Numbered from the stretch's first letter, positions 44,927 to 54,504 are shown. The stretch: DNA of 64,000 nt from Spirochaetota bacterium (GCA_025457915.1 JALOTL010000015.1:96483-160482), one strand, 5' to 3'. A program made the numbers and translations. Notes: generated from the letters alone by a model not told the origin.

Positions 44927-45322
44927 ATGAAAAAGTTACTCTTATCGGCGTTTTACATGCTGTCCGTCACCGGCATGCTGATCGCACAGACTGAAGGCCG
45001 GCCCGATAATTCATACACGACCGATAACCCGGCCGCGGCGGTTGCTGTGGTTTTTCTCCTGATGATGGTGGTTTCAATCGGATTGATAAATTTTTTCGGG
45101 CTGCAGCGGCGCGGGAGGATAATAATCGCGGTAATCCTGGGTTTTGTCAACATCATGATAGTCGCGCCAATCCTGGCGGCATCCGGCATGAGCGGGTCCG
45201 TAAACCTCCTGATCTCCCTGGCATCATCGATTGTTTACTGCGTAATTATAATCAGATTCGGGAAAAAAATCGCGAGATGGATCGGCCGGCATGAAGTACG
45301 GGACGATGACCGCGACTGGTAA
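44927..45322 (+). CDS. Small membrane protein with signal peptide
   Basis: 131 residues. Signal peptide MKKLLLSAFYMLSVTGMLIA, then two or three hydrophobic segments (AAVAVVFLLMMVVSIGLINFF, GRIIIAVILGFVNIMIVAPIL, LLISLASSIVYCVIIIRFG) and a charged tail RHEVRDDDRDW. A GGAGGT site eight bases before the ATG supports this start over an upstream one. Not recognised. Confidence 0.6.
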   Translation: MKKLLLSAFYMLSVTGMLIAQTEGRPDNSYTTDNPAAAVAVVFLLMMVVSIGLINFFGLQRRGRIIIAVILGFVNIMIVAPILAASGMSGSVNLLISLASSIVYCVIIIRFGKKIARWIGRHEVRDDDRDW

Positions 45323-45461
45323 TTCCGATGAAATGGATTAAACATTCAATAATCGTACATATTCAGCTGATTTATACTATTTTATACATGTATTCCATTT
45401 ATTTCTTTTTTCTGGTCTTTAAATAAAAGAGCAACTTAATGAATATTTAAAAAATTTATAC

Positions 45462-45566
45462 TTGTTTTATTTTTTTATTTTTTCGGTGCTTTTTTCAGCC
45501 GGTCTTCTCGCATTTGTCGCGCTGATCAGGTACAAAAAACACAACGTCAGCGACAAATATCTTCCT
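45462..45566 (+). pseudogene. NuoA-like 5' remnant (complex I subunit A)
   Basis: A 35-codon frame from TTG encodes a hydrophobic helix (FSVLFSAGLLAFVALI) followed by RYKKHNVSDKYLP, then meets the nuoN sequence in another frame and stops 18 bases later. A first helix followed by a charged Lys/Asp-rich loop before a Pro-Tyr/Cys region is how NuoA begins. Because NuoA is the first and NuoN the last nuo gene, the join suggests one large internal deletion. The NuoA call rests on short similarity. Confidence 0.5.
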
Positions 45567-46141
45567 TGCTCTGGGGAAACATAGCCGCCCTCAGGCAGAA
45601 CAACCTGAAGCGCATGTTCGGATACTCCTCCATCGCGCAGGCGGGATACCTGATGATCAGGATCGCCGCATGGGGAGGCCGGGGGATGATGTCCGTGGTG
45701 TTTTACCTGTTCGTGTACCTGTTCATGAACACCGCCGCGTTCGCCATCGTGCTCATCAAAAACGGGAAAAACACGTTCTCCGAGGACATTGACGACCTGA
45801 ACGGCCTCGTGAAGAAATCGCCGCTCATCGCGGCCTGCACAATAGTCCTTATTCTCTCCCTTACCGGCATCCCGCCCACGGGAGGGTTCATCGGAAAATA
45901 CTTCCTGTTTTCGGCCGCGGTTGAAAGGGGCATGATTTACCTCGCAGTCGCGGGAGCGGTAAACTCGGTGATATCTCTTTTCAACTATTTCAGGATCGGC
46001 AGGGCGATATTCATGGAGGAGCAGGACCCGCCGTCCGGCTATGTGAGGGCGGTCATACTTCTTTCGACGATAGTGATTCTTCTTCTCGGCGTGCACCCGG
46101 GACCGCTTTCCGAGCTGGCCATGGCATTTTCCCTGAATTAG
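45566..46141 (+). pseudogene. nuoN: NuoN 3' remnant (complex I subunit N)
   Basis: 191 codons that match only the C-terminal 40 percent of NuoN: LWGNIAALRQNNLKRMFGYSSIAQAGYLMI, VYLFMNTAAFAIVL, GLVKKSPLIAACTIVLILSLTGIPPTGGFIGKYFLF. The N-terminal 290 residues that carry half of the proton path are missing and no other nuo gene is near. The frame is otherwise open with no stop, so loss may be recent. It ends two bases from the convergent porin-like gene. Confidence 0.85.
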
Positions 46142-46142
46142 G

Positions 46143-47669
46143 TCAGAACACGAGCTTCACGGAAAGCTCAGTCGTGAGGTAGTTGCCCAGCACCGTGTAC
46201 TCCCTGTTTCTCCTGCCGATGAACCCGTTGACCATCAGGTTCAGGCTGAGGTCGTAGACCGGGCTGTAAGAGATCAGCCCGGACACCACCGAAGACTTGT
46301 CGCACATGTTGATTATGTAATTCAGACCGGCCGAAATCTCCTCGATGAAAATCTGCTTCACCGTTATGAACGCGCCGCCGTAATACCTGCTGTAGTAATT
46401 CGGCGTATAGAGCCCGCGCGACAGGAAATAACCGGTATTCATCGCGTCGATGTCGAACATGTTCCTGAGGTAACCGGAGCCGTTGTAGAAGAACTCGAAA
46501 TCTATCCTGACCCTGTCCTTTATGTCCTTCACGTCGAAGCCCTTCCCGAAGCCGAGGCTCGCCTTTGGTATCCACCTGCCGCTGACCCTGTAATCCAGGG
46601 AGGTGTGGGTGCCCGGGTTAAGATAGATCATTTCGATAGCCTGGGCCCCTGTCTGGGTCGTGGCGTACAGGTACCATGGAAACTCCCTCATCTTCCTGGC
46701 GTTGTCCCCGTAGGACATGCAGGCCTCGCCGTGGACGTCCACCAGGAAAAGCCTGCTGGTGAAATCGCAGCCGTATACCGGGACGGTCCTGTTCTTCGCC
46801 ACCGCGGAGACCGATACCTCGGTGTTCTTCAGGAGCACCTCCAGTTTCACCGCGCCGCCTATGTCGTTCGCGTGGCTCACCTTCTGCATGTTGACGAAGG
46901 AATACAGGTTCGCCGCCGTTCCGAACGGGACATGTATCTTCAGACCGTAGGTCCCCTGCCTGACCTGCGAGGAATCCAGTATGTTCTTCTTTTCGATGTT
47001 GATGAGGTCCGTCGGAGTCCACAGGATACCCGTTCCCCATTTCAGGGTCTGCTTCCCTGCCCTGAAATAAACAGCCTTGTCGAAATTCACGTCGATGAAC
47101 ATCTCGTTGATCGAGTAGTAGGAGCTTGTCTTGTCGGAAACCAGCATGTTGCTCCTGGTGAGCAGCGCTGAGTAGCCCAGGTACGATACCGGCACCTGGA
47201 AACCCTGGGATTTCGGAAGGCCCGCGGGATAGCAGTCGGCCGAAAAATTCACGTACCCTTTTATCCCCCTGACCAGCCTCGCGTCGAGCGCGAAATCTCC
47301 CTGGAAATAGCTCAGGAAATCGTTGTTGTCGATCACGTCCGTCTGCCTGAGGACGCTGCCCCTCCTGTACAGGTAGCTGTTCCTGCTGTTCAGGAAACCG
47401 TTGAAGGACAGGGATTTTTTGTCCACCGCGCCGGATATGTTGTCGTCCTTGATTTTTTCGCTGGGCGTGACCGTGTTCTCCTCGCTGAAAATCTCGTCCT
47501 CGGTCCCGCCCTTCTCTCCTTTCTTTTCGGGGGCGCCTTTGCCTTCCACGCTCCCGGCGTCCTCCTTGACCGCATTTTCCTGCGCGGGCGCGCTGATCGG
47601 ACAGACGGCCGCGAAGACGCACAGCGCCGAAACAAAAACTGCCGAAACGATCCTACTGGCGGAACCCAT
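46143..47669 (-). CDS. Porin-like outer-membrane protein
   Basis: 508 residues. Signal peptide MGSASRIVSAVFVSALCVFAAVCPISAPA, a charged Glu/Lys linker to about residue 80, then 430 residues of alternating strands ending LTTELSVKLVF, a terminal Phe typical of barrels. It resembles DUF1302-like outer-membrane proteins. It is the last gene of an ABC transporter operon and is a likely partner or client of that system. Loose match only. Confidence 0.65.
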   Translation of the reverse strand: MGSASRIVSAVFVSALCVFAAVCPISAPAQENAVKEDAGSVEGKGAPEKKGEKGGTEDEIFSEENTVTPSEKIKDDNISGAVDKKSLSFNGFLNSRNSYLYRRGSVLRQTDVIDNNDFLSYFQGDFALDARLVRGIKGYVNFSADCYPAGLPKSQGFQVPVSYLGYSALLTRSNMLVSDKTSSYYSINEMFIDVNFDKAVYFRAGKQTLKWGTGILWTPTDLINIEKKNILDSSQVRQGTYGLKIHVPFGTAANLYSFVNMQKVSHANDIGGAVKLEVLLKNTEVSVSAVAKNRTVPVYGCDFTSRLFLVDVHGEACMSYGDNARKMREFPWYLYATTQTGAQAIEMIYLNPGTHTSLDYRVSGRWIPKASLGFGKGFDVKDIKDRVRIDFEFFYNGSGYLRNMFDIDAMNTGYFLSRGLYTPNYYSRYYGGAFITVKQIFIEEISAGLNYIINMCDKSSVVSGLISYSPVYDLSLNLMVNGFIGRRNREYTVLGNYLTTELSVKLVF

Positions 47670-47683
47670 TTATCCCCCTCCCT

Positions 47684-48451
47684 CTACCTGCTCAGATTTT
47701 CCAGGTAGGCCTTGGTGAATATCTTCGGGTCCAGCTTCTTCGTGGAAATCCCCGAGAGTTCCACGATCGTCTTGTTGCCCTTTTCGAACTCGTCGATGTA
47801 TATGTGCTCGATCGGGATGTACTTCCCGTCGATCTCAGTCCACTTCGGATAATACGCGGTCTGCATCAGCGTGCCGGAAAGCGAATAGGACTGGATCTTG
47901 AGCATGAGGTACTTGTCCCTCTGCACCCAGTAGACCTGCTTCGGATAGGTAACGTCGTTGACCTTCGCGATGAGGGTGAACTTGTACACCGGCTTCTTGC
48001 CCAGCATTTCTTCCTCGATGATTTCCGCGCCCTTCGCGTTCGCGAGGGGCCTGTACAGGTCGCCCAGCTTCCTTTTCTCGAAGTCGCCGCCCCTGGCGTC
48101 CGTTCCCATTATGCTCTCGTCGCGGCTTATGTGCTGGAACGTCCTCGTGTTCTGCCTGTACATCCAGAAGTTCTCGCCCACCCGGAGGTAACCGTTCCCC
48201 TTCTCCGTGTCCGGGGCGGTGGCGACGATGAGGAACTCGTCCGTCTTGTCGCGCCTGAAGTAAAGGAACCCGTAGTTCTTCACCCCCTGCCTGGCCTTGT
48301 TCTGGACGAGGGACACTTTAACGGATATGTCCCCGATCTGCTCCATCATGTAATCCATTTTCCTCACCACGTCCGAGGCCTTCGGCGCTGCCTGGGCCCC
48401 GACGCACGCGACGAGAACGAGTGCCGCCGCAAGTATCCTGATCTTTCTCAT
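47684..48451 (-). CDS. LolA-like outer-membrane lipoprotein-sorting protein
   Basis: 255 residues with a signal peptide (ILAAALVLVACVGAQA). The mature part has the half-barrel pattern of the LolA/LolB-like COG2834 family: DISVKVSLVQNKARQGVKNYGFLYFRRDKTDEFLIVATAP, FWMYRQNTRTFQHIS, YWVQRDKYLMLKIQSYSLSG. It would carry a lipid or lipoprotein across the periplasm. Start is the second ATG, with AAGGAG six bases before. Lies between the permease and porin-like genes. Confidence 0.85.
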   Translation of the reverse strand: MRKIRILAAALVLVACVGAQAAPKASDVVRKMDYMMEQIGDISVKVSLVQNKARQGVKNYGFLYFRRDKTDEFLIVATAPDTEKGNGYLRVGENFWMYRQNTRTFQHISRDESIMGTDARGGDFEKRKLGDLYRPLANAKGAEIIEEEMLGKKPVYKFTLIAKVNDVTYPKQVYWVQRDKYLMLKIQSYSLSGTLMQTAYYPKWTEIDGKYIPIEHIYIDEFEKGNKTIVELSGISTKKLDPKIFTKAYLENLSR

Positions 48452-48472
48452 CTTCATCTCCTTTAGAATCCG

Positions 48473-50221
48473 CTATTCAAAGTGCCTCAGCGCCTCCACG
48501 GCGGAGAGATTGGACGCCCTCTTGGCCGGGAAATAGGCCGTTACCGCGGCCATTATTATTATCAGAATGAAATTCGAAATTATGGACCCGGCTGTCGGAA
48601 GGAAATAAAGCCGCCTGTCCACCAGCAGTATCGAGAACACGCTGTCCGTGTTTATAGTGAAGAGCCTCATGACGCCCATCAATATGAACGCGAGCAGTAT
48701 CCCGGCAAGGCACGCGATGGCGGTAAGGATCATGGTTTCCGAAATGAAGAGACGCTTCACGTCCTTCTTCTGCATGCCTATGGCCCTCACCGTGCCGATT
48801 TCCCTGGTCCTCTCCCTTATGGTCATCCTGAGCGTGTTCAGTACGCCTATCAATATTATGAAGAAAAGGATCAGCACGGCCACCAGCGCCACCAGGTTCA
48901 GGGCGCTCTCGAGAGTCAGTATGAAATCCGCGGTCTCGTACATGGTGCCCACGTCGAACCACGGCCCCTTCCACTTCGTCCTGGTCATTTCCGCCAGCTT
49001 CGCCCTCAGCTCGTCGTTGGTCGACGTCCTCGGCAGGAGCTTCCATTCCGTGCAGAACGCCGGGTAAAGCCCGGAAGCCTTTTTCGGGACATAGGCGCCC
49101 GCGTGTTTGCCGGCGTCCTCTGGAAGGTTGGAGAGATAGGTCTTGAAAAAGGTTTTTTCGTTGAGGAGCATGATGTTCCCCTCCGGAATATCCCTGGAGG
49201 AGAATACGCCCGACACCCTGTATTTGTTCTCTGTTACCGCCCCCTCGTACTTGTTTTTGTACCGGTAAACAACGGCGCTTCCCGGCTTCAGCCTGAGGGC
49301 GGAGGCCATGCCCCTGCTCGCCAGCACGTCCTTTTCGGAATTTTCGTCGGGCATCTTCCCTTCGACGGCTAGCCCCTTCTTTATAAGGTCCATCGATTTA
49401 TCATCTCTGGAAAACCCCAGGGCGGTAGTACCGGCGGCATTATTCCTGTTCGACGCCTCCCCGTAGATCGAGACGACGCCCGGCACAAGCAGCCTGTGGA
49501 GCCTGTCCGCCTCGCTGATCGCCACGGCCGGATCATTTATTTTCTTGAAGCTCACGTAAAGTGCGCCGGTTTCGTGCGGCTTCATGCCCAGGAGGTTTTT
49601 GATGTCCTTCAGGCTGACGAACATTGCCGTGCCCTCGAACAGGTTGTTGGACCTGATGATCGCCACGACGGTCAGCCTGGCGCTCTGCCTCTGGCCAGTC
49701 ACGGTCTGCATCCTGGCCTTGAGCACGTCGCCGAGCTTCACGCCCAGGGTCTTCGCCTTGTCCGAATAAAGTATGACCGGGTTTTCGACCTTCCCGCTCT
49801 GGAAATCCTTCAGGCTTCCCGCGACGAGGTTCTGCGCGAAGTATTCGGCGAACTCGTCGTCAACCTCCAGGCAAACCAGGATCGCGTTGTCGCCCTTGGC
49901 GTTTCCTATCACCCTGGCGAATACCCCGACCGCCTCCCAGACCTTGTTTATCCCCCTGACGTTGGTCTTGATCAGGTCCATGAACCTCTTCTTGTCCCTG
50001 ATTATCCTCCTGTTCCTGCTCCCGTCCTCCATGCCGGTCAGGCTCATGTGCCCTGTCATGTACACCACGACCCTGTTGAGGAGCGTGTCGGAAATGCCGT
50101 GGGAGAAGGAATTGGTGAGAACCAGTATCATCATCCCGAAGCATATGGCAGTCCCGAGGAAGAAGCTCCTCCTCTTCTGGCGAAGAAGGTTCCTGAACCC
50201 AAGCGATAGAATAAGTCTCAT
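48473..50221 (-). CDS. ABC transporter permease, FtsX/LolC type (second)
   Basis: 582 residues. N-terminal membrane helix (RNLLRQKRRSFFLGTAICFGMMILVL), a large periplasmic domain to about residue 430, and three C-terminal helices ending in the FtsX segment with REIGTVRAIGMQKKDVKRLFISE, then PAKRASNLSAVEALRH. The large periplasmic domain is the MacB-PCD type. Works with the ATPase and the other permease of this operon; likely exports lipid-linked cargo. Confidence 0.9.
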   Translation of the reverse strand: MRLILSLGFRNLLRQKRRSFFLGTAICFGMMILVLTNSFSHGISDTLLNRVVVYMTGHMSLTGMEDGSRNRRIIRDKKRFMDLIKTNVRGINKVWEAVGVFARVIGNAKGDNAILVCLEVDDEFAEYFAQNLVAGSLKDFQSGKVENPVILYSDKAKTLGVKLGDVLKARMQTVTGQRQSARLTVVAIIRSNNLFEGTAMFVSLKDIKNLLGMKPHETGALYVSFKKINDPAVAISEADRLHRLLVPGVVSIYGEASNRNNAAGTTALGFSRDDKSMDLIKKGLAVEGKMPDENSEKDVLASRGMASALRLKPGSAVVYRYKNKYEGAVTENKYRVSGVFSSRDIPEGNIMLLNEKTFFKTYLSNLPEDAGKHAGAYVPKKASGLYPAFCTEWKLLPRTSTNDELRAKLAEMTRTKWKGPWFDVGTMYETADFILTLESALNLVALVAVLILFFIILIGVLNTLRMTIRERTREIGTVRAIGMQKKDVKRLFISETMILTAIACLAGILLAFILMGVMRLFTINTDSVFSILLVDRRLYFLPTAGSIISNFILIIIMAAVTAYFPAKRASNLSAVEALRHFE

Positions 50222-50231
50222 CGGTCTTCTC

Positions 50232-51749
50232 CTAGTCCCTCATGATGGCGTCGAGGGGGGTAATCCTTCTCGCGACCCGCAGTGGATACGCCGTCGCGAT
50301 TAAGGTCACGAGCGCGAGGTACGCGAACCCCTTCAAAATGTCGAATATACCGAGAACCGGCCTGAATACGCTGCCGCCGAACAGCAGCTCGAGTATGCGG
50401 TTTTCAGTCGTGATGTTGATTGCGTTCAGGATGTAAACCGATACTATACCGGCGATGATCCCGGCGCACCCGAATATGATGGAAATTACCGTCATCTCGG
50501 ACAAGAACATCCCGGAGATGAACGACTTGTGCGCGCCGACGGCCCTCATCATCCCTATCTCGCTGACCCTTTCAAGGGCCGCCATGCTCAGAGTGTTCAT
50601 TATGATGATGATCGCCACGATGAATATCAGGAAGACGAAGCCCCTCGTCGCGCCCCTCATTATCGCGGAAAGGTCGGCTATCTGCCCAACCGCGTCCCTC
50701 CAGATTATCGCCCTGGCCTCCGCGCCCGAGGATTTGAACGCGGCGTTCAGCTCCAAAACCGACTCCTCGGCATCGGCGCCCTTCCCGAGCTTGACGAAAA
50801 TCAGGTTGTATGCGCCTGAATCAACGTCCAGCTTCTTCTGCACGACCTTTTTGCCCATCAGGGTTGACACGTCGTATCCCTGCTTCCTTGTTTCGACTTT
50901 TTCCAACACTTCCCCGCCGAAAAGGTCGTCGAGGTTGTCCTTTTCAAGGATCCTCTTTTTCTCCTTCGGGATGACGGCCGCCGTGTCGGAAGCGGTGACG
51001 TACTGGTACACCTCCCGGAACGACTCTATGTCCATGATGTTGAAATGGTTCCAGAAATCGTCGAGGTGCTTGAATTTCATGACGCCCTTTACGTCCACGC
51101 GTATGTCCATGGTGCTGTTCTCGTTGCTCCCGCCCATGAGGACCAGGCTTGTCCTTTTATCGATGACGCCGGACTTCTTGCTCGATTCTTTCATGAAATT
51201 CTTTTCATTGAAGGAAAACCCCTCAGGGATCACCCAGAAATTCTGCTCCTCGAAGAACCTCTTCCTGTTCCCGGTGCTGACCAGTATCCCCCTGTCGTCG
51301 TTTTTCAGCAGGGTCCCCTCGACCAGGTCCGTGCTGTCGCTGAACATCTTCCTGTACTCGTCGAACCTGACTCCGAGCGCCAGCGCGTAGCTCATGTCCC
51401 CGTTCTCGTTCAGGATTATCGTAAGGCCCTTCGCCACCGGAAGGAACCTGTCTATGAACTTCTTTCCCTCGAGGACCTTTTTCACCTTTTCGTAACCCGG
51501 GATGACCTCGATGTCCCTTCCCATGGGAGTGAAGATCACGTTGTCCTGGTCCTGCTTCGCGGATATGATCACCACGTCGCCGGTGAACCGGTCTATTACG
51601 TTTTCCTTGAGCCCCCTGTCCATCCCGGCTATGACCCCGTTGCCTATTGTCATGGTCATGGCGCCGAGGAATATGATTATCCCGACAACCAGGCTCTTCC
51701 CCCTGTGCCTCTGTATGTTCCGCCAGGCGATTTTCAGTATGAGGGCCAT
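50232..51749 (-). CDS. ABC transporter permease, FtsX/LolC type (first)
   Basis: 505 residues, same plan as its neighbour: N-terminal helix (AWRNIQRHRGKSLVVGIIIFLGAMTM), periplasmic domain, three C-terminal helices with VSEIGMMRAVGAHKSFISGMF and the PLRVARRITPLDAI end. The two permeases may form a heterodimer, as LolC/LolE do. It starts one base after the ATPase stop. Confidence 0.9.
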   Translation of the reverse strand: MALILKIAWRNIQRHRGKSLVVGIIIFLGAMTMTIGNGVIAGMDRGLKENVIDRFTGDVVIISAKQDQDNVIFTPMGRDIEVIPGYEKVKKVLEGKKFIDRFLPVAKGLTIILNENGDMSYALALGVRFDEYRKMFSDSTDLVEGTLLKNDDRGILVSTGNRKRFFEEQNFWVIPEGFSFNEKNFMKESSKKSGVIDKRTSLVLMGGSNENSTMDIRVDVKGVMKFKHLDDFWNHFNIMDIESFREVYQYVTASDTAAVIPKEKKRILEKDNLDDLFGGEVLEKVETRKQGYDVSTLMGKKVVQKKLDVDSGAYNLIFVKLGKGADAEESVLELNAAFKSSGAEARAIIWRDAVGQIADLSAIMRGATRGFVFLIFIVAIIIIMNTLSMAALERVSEIGMMRAVGAHKSFISGMFLSEMTVISIIFGCAGIIAGIVSVYILNAINITTENRILELLFGGSVFRPVLGIFDILKGFAYLALVTLIATAYPLRVARRITPLDAIMRD

Positions 51750-52496
51750 TTACCTGGTCCCCCTTTTAGCCGGTCCGGCTTTCTTTTTCATCTTTTTAGC
51801 GGCACCGGGCCCGTCGATATCGATTATATGTCCGTCCCTGATCTTGATCACCTGGCTCGCGTACTTGAGCACGTCCGAATCGTGAGTGGAAAAAACGAAT
51901 GTCGTTTTTTCGGTCTCGTTGAGGTGCTTCATCAGGGACAGGATCGTCGCGCCGGTCTCGGAGTCCAGGTTCGCGGTAGGTTCGTCCGCGAGGACGATCT
52001 GCGGTTTCGTGACGAGCGCCCTGGCGATTGCGACCCTCTGCCTCTGGCCGCCTGAAAGCTCCGCCGGCCTGTGGTCCATGAAGCTCCCGAGCCCCACCTC
52101 CTCTATGCACTTTTGAGCCCTTTTGCGGATCTCGCCCTTTGTAAGGCCGCCCTCCTTCATTAAAAGAAGGGGAAATTCCACGTTCTCCAGGAGGTTGAGC
52201 ACCGGTATCAGGTTGAAGGTCTGGAATATGAAGCCGACCTTGAAGAGCCTTATGTTCGTGAGCCTCCTGTCATCGAGCGAGGTTATCTCCTCGCCGCCTA
52301 TCTTCACGCTGCCGGCGGAAGGGATGTCTATGCACCCGATTATGTTCAGCAGGGTCGTTTTGCCGCTGCCGGACGGCCCTATTATCGAAATGAAGCCGCC
52401 CTCTTCCACATCGAGGTCGATCCCCCGCAGCGCGTGCACCACGGTCTCTCCGAGCGGGTAGTCCTTTTTGATACTCTTCATTTCTATGATGTTCAT
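51750..52496 (-). CDS. ABC transporter ATP-binding protein (LolD/MacB type)
   Basis: 248 residues. Walker A GPSGSGKTTLLNIIG near residue 40, Q-loop FQTFNLIPVLNLLENVEFPL, signature LSGGQRQRVAIARAL, Walker B VLADEPTANLDS, H-loop FSTHDSD. The GSAGSVKIGGEEITSLDDR sequence before the Q-loop is typical of LolD. A basic C-terminal tail (KKMKKKAGPAKRG) is unusual. First gene of the five-gene operon. Confidence 0.93.
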   Translation of the reverse strand: MNIIEMKSIKKDYPLGETVVHALRGIDLDVEEGGFISIIGPSGSGKTTLLNIIGCIDIPSAGSVKIGGEEITSLDDRRLTNIRLFKVGFIFQTFNLIPVLNLLENVEFPLLLMKEGGLTKGEIRKRAQKCIEEVGLGSFMDHRPAELSGGQRQRVAIARALVTKPQIVLADEPTANLDSETGATILSLMKHLNETEKTTFVFSTHDSDVLKYASQVIKIRDGHIIDIDGPGAAKKMKKKAGPAKRGTR

Positions 52497-52746
52497 TTCC
52501 GCACCTGCTAATATTTTTATGTATGATCCGCTAAAATATGCAGTTTTTAACGCATATCTTACAGCCCCGGATCTATCTGAATGTATCCGATCTTACCGAG
52601 TCATTGCGATATGCAACTCTTTTTTGAAGTCAAATTTTTAATTTATTTTGAATATTCCCATCATCTTGTATTGATTTAAAAACAGGACAGTTATTATTTA
52701 ATGAATATTCATATAAAAATTTCCCGAACAGACGGTCCCCGCAGTC

Positions 52747-53703
52747 CTATTTAATATATTTTACAAGATTATTCATGAGGACCGGAAGAACCGCATTAAC
52801 ATCTCCGACAATGCCGTAGTCCGCAACCGCGAAGATGGGCGCCTGCGGATTTCTATTTACCGCCACTATGCACTTTGATTTAATCATACCGGCAATGTGC
52901 AGAATGGATCCGGAAATGCCGAGGGCGATATAAAGGTCGGGACTGACTTTTCGTCCCGTCTGGCCCACCTGCAGGTTATAAGGAACAAGACCGTCTTCGA
53001 TGACCGGGCGGGTCGCGCCGACTGCTGCGCCAATTAAATCGGCAAGCCTGTTGATATCATCGACATTTTTCTCCGCGCCCCTGCCGATTGAGACGACTAT
53101 CTTTGCGTCTCCCAGATCAACTCTCTGGGTTTTTTTAAAAACTGTTTCCTTAAGCATGTTTTTTGGATCAGGGGCAGGGGCTGCGATATCAATTTTAACG
53201 GCGGCTTTCGGCCGCGCGCCGGCATCCATTTCCGCGAGTCCCGGTTTGACTGATATGACTTTAACTGGAGATTTGAATCTCAGTATTTCCTGGACTTTTG
53301 TAGCCATTGACAGTCTAGTTACGGTCACGGCGTCACCGTCGATCGCGACTGTACTGCAGTCGTTGACGACGCCGGCATTTATTTTCCCCGCGACTTTCGG
53401 AGCAAGGGCCTTCCCAAGTTCGGAGGCCTTTATTAAAATTATATCCGCTCCGCTTTGTTTTTGCGCCTCGACGATCACGGCGGACCATGAAGCATTTAAA
53501 AAGTTTTCAACATTTGAATTATCGCAGATAAAAACTTTTTCCGCGCCGTGCCCGGCAAGAATGTCAGCCTGTGATCCCGCGCCTTTCCCGATAAGGATCG
53601 CGTCCGCCGGGACCCCGGACTTTTTTGCGAAAGCAAGCTGTTCCAATGCGGATTTGCTTACATTGTCTTTTTCCATATCCGCAACGACGAGTATTTTTGC
53701 CAT
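52747..53703 (-). CDS. etfA: Electron transfer flavoprotein alpha subunit
   Basis: 318 residues; binds FAD and passes electrons from acyl-CoA or similar dehydrogenases. The C-terminal FAD segment GQTGRKVSPDLYIALGISG, followed by MIKSKCIVAVNRNPQAPIF and ADYGIVGD, is typical. It follows etfB by 12 bp. Partner dehydrogenases are not in the window; the MaoC- and FadD-like genes nearby suggest lipid oxidation. Confidence 0.95.
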   Translation of the reverse strand: MAKILVVADMEKDNVSKSALEQLAFAKKSGVPADAILIGKGAGSQADILAGHGAEKVFICDNSNVENFLNASWSAVIVEAQKQSGADIILIKASELGKALAPKVAGKINAGVVNDCSTVAIDGDAVTVTRLSMATKVQEILRFKSPVKVISVKPGLAEMDAGARPKAAVKIDIAAPAPDPKNMLKETVFKKTQRVDLGDAKIVVSIGRGAEKNVDDINRLADLIGAAVGATRPVIEDGLVPYNLQVGQTGRKVSPDLYIALGISGSILHIAGMIKSKCIVAVNRNPQAPIFAVADYGIVGDVNAVLPVLMNNLVKYIK

Positions 53704-53715
53704 GATGCGCCCCCG

Positions 53716-54504
53716 TTAACCTATCACCCTGGCTTCGGTTGCAAGAAGCTCGATGACTTTATTTGTGATTTCTGCGGCATCGCCTTCGAATATTTTGCCC
53801 GCCGCTCTCGCCTGAGGCGTTTCGTATTTTATTCTTTCGATCAGCGACCCCGCCCTGCCGATCTCATCTTCGCCCAGACCGAAATCAGTCGGTTTTTTTG
53901 AAACGACGGGTTTAATCCTGGCGGTCAAAATGCTTTTAAGGCTCGGATACCGCGGGTTGTTGATGTCGTTGTTGACGCTGATAACGCAGGGCTTCCCGAG
54001 CTCGATCAGCTCCAGGTGCCTGTCAGCCTGGCGGTGCACGACCGCCTTATCGGCCCGGATGTCCACTTTGACGCAGTTGGAAGCCATGGGCAATCCAAGC
54101 ATTTCTGAAAGAATTTCAGCCGTTGCCTGCATGTCCGTGTCCTGCGCCTGTTTTCCAAGAAACACTATATCGAAAGGAATGGTTTTTAACACGCTGGCGA
54201 ATATTCTCGCGTTTGCCGTGGCGTCATTGGAATTGTAAGCGCCATTCAGCAGGTGAATGGCCTTATCCGCCCCGAGCGACAGTCCCCTCCGGATTGTTTT
54301 TTTTGCGCTCGTCGGCCCCATGCATACCAGGGTCACGGACGCGTCCCTGTTTTTCTCCTTGATCCGGACGGCTTCTTCGATCGCGCACTCGTCGCAGGCG
54401 CTGATGACGTATCCCAGGCCTTTTTCCAGAATTTTACCGTTTTCTTTCACCCTAATTTTCTGCTCGACATCGACTGTTTGCTTGATAAAGACTACGATAT
54501 TCAT
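53716..54504 (-). CDS. etfB: Electron transfer flavoprotein beta subunit
   Basis: 262 residues. Family start NIVVFIKQTVDVEQKIRV, SACDECAIEEAVRIKE, GADKAIHL and LGKQAQDTDM..TAEILSEMLGLP as in EtfB, with AMP-site features. First gene of the pair; a strong AGGAGG site precedes ATG. Confidence 0.95.
   Translation of the reverse strand: MNIVVFIKQTVDVEQKIRVKENGKILEKGLGYVISACDECAIEEAVRIKEKNRDASVTLVCMGPTSAKKTIRRGLSLGADKAIHLLNGAYNSNDATANARIFASVLKTIPFDIVFLGKQAQDTDMQATAEILSEMLGLPMASNCVKVDIRADKAVVHRQADRHLELIELGKPCVISVNNDINNPRYPSLKSILTARIKPVVSKKPTDFGLGEDEIGRAGSLIERIKYETPQARAAGKIFEGDAAEITNKVIELLATEARVIG

Noticed and set aside
45467..46096. 209-residue minus-strand frame opposite the nuoN remnant
   Set aside because: Composition is that of a mirror frame, and the plus strand shows clear NuoN similarity.
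46618..47622. 334-residue minus frame inside the porin-like gene
   Set aside because: Very rich in Arg and Gln; shifted frame of the barrel gene with no protein-like pattern.
48482..49372. Long plus-strand frame opposite the second permease
   Set aside because: Antisense to an intact FtsX-type permease.
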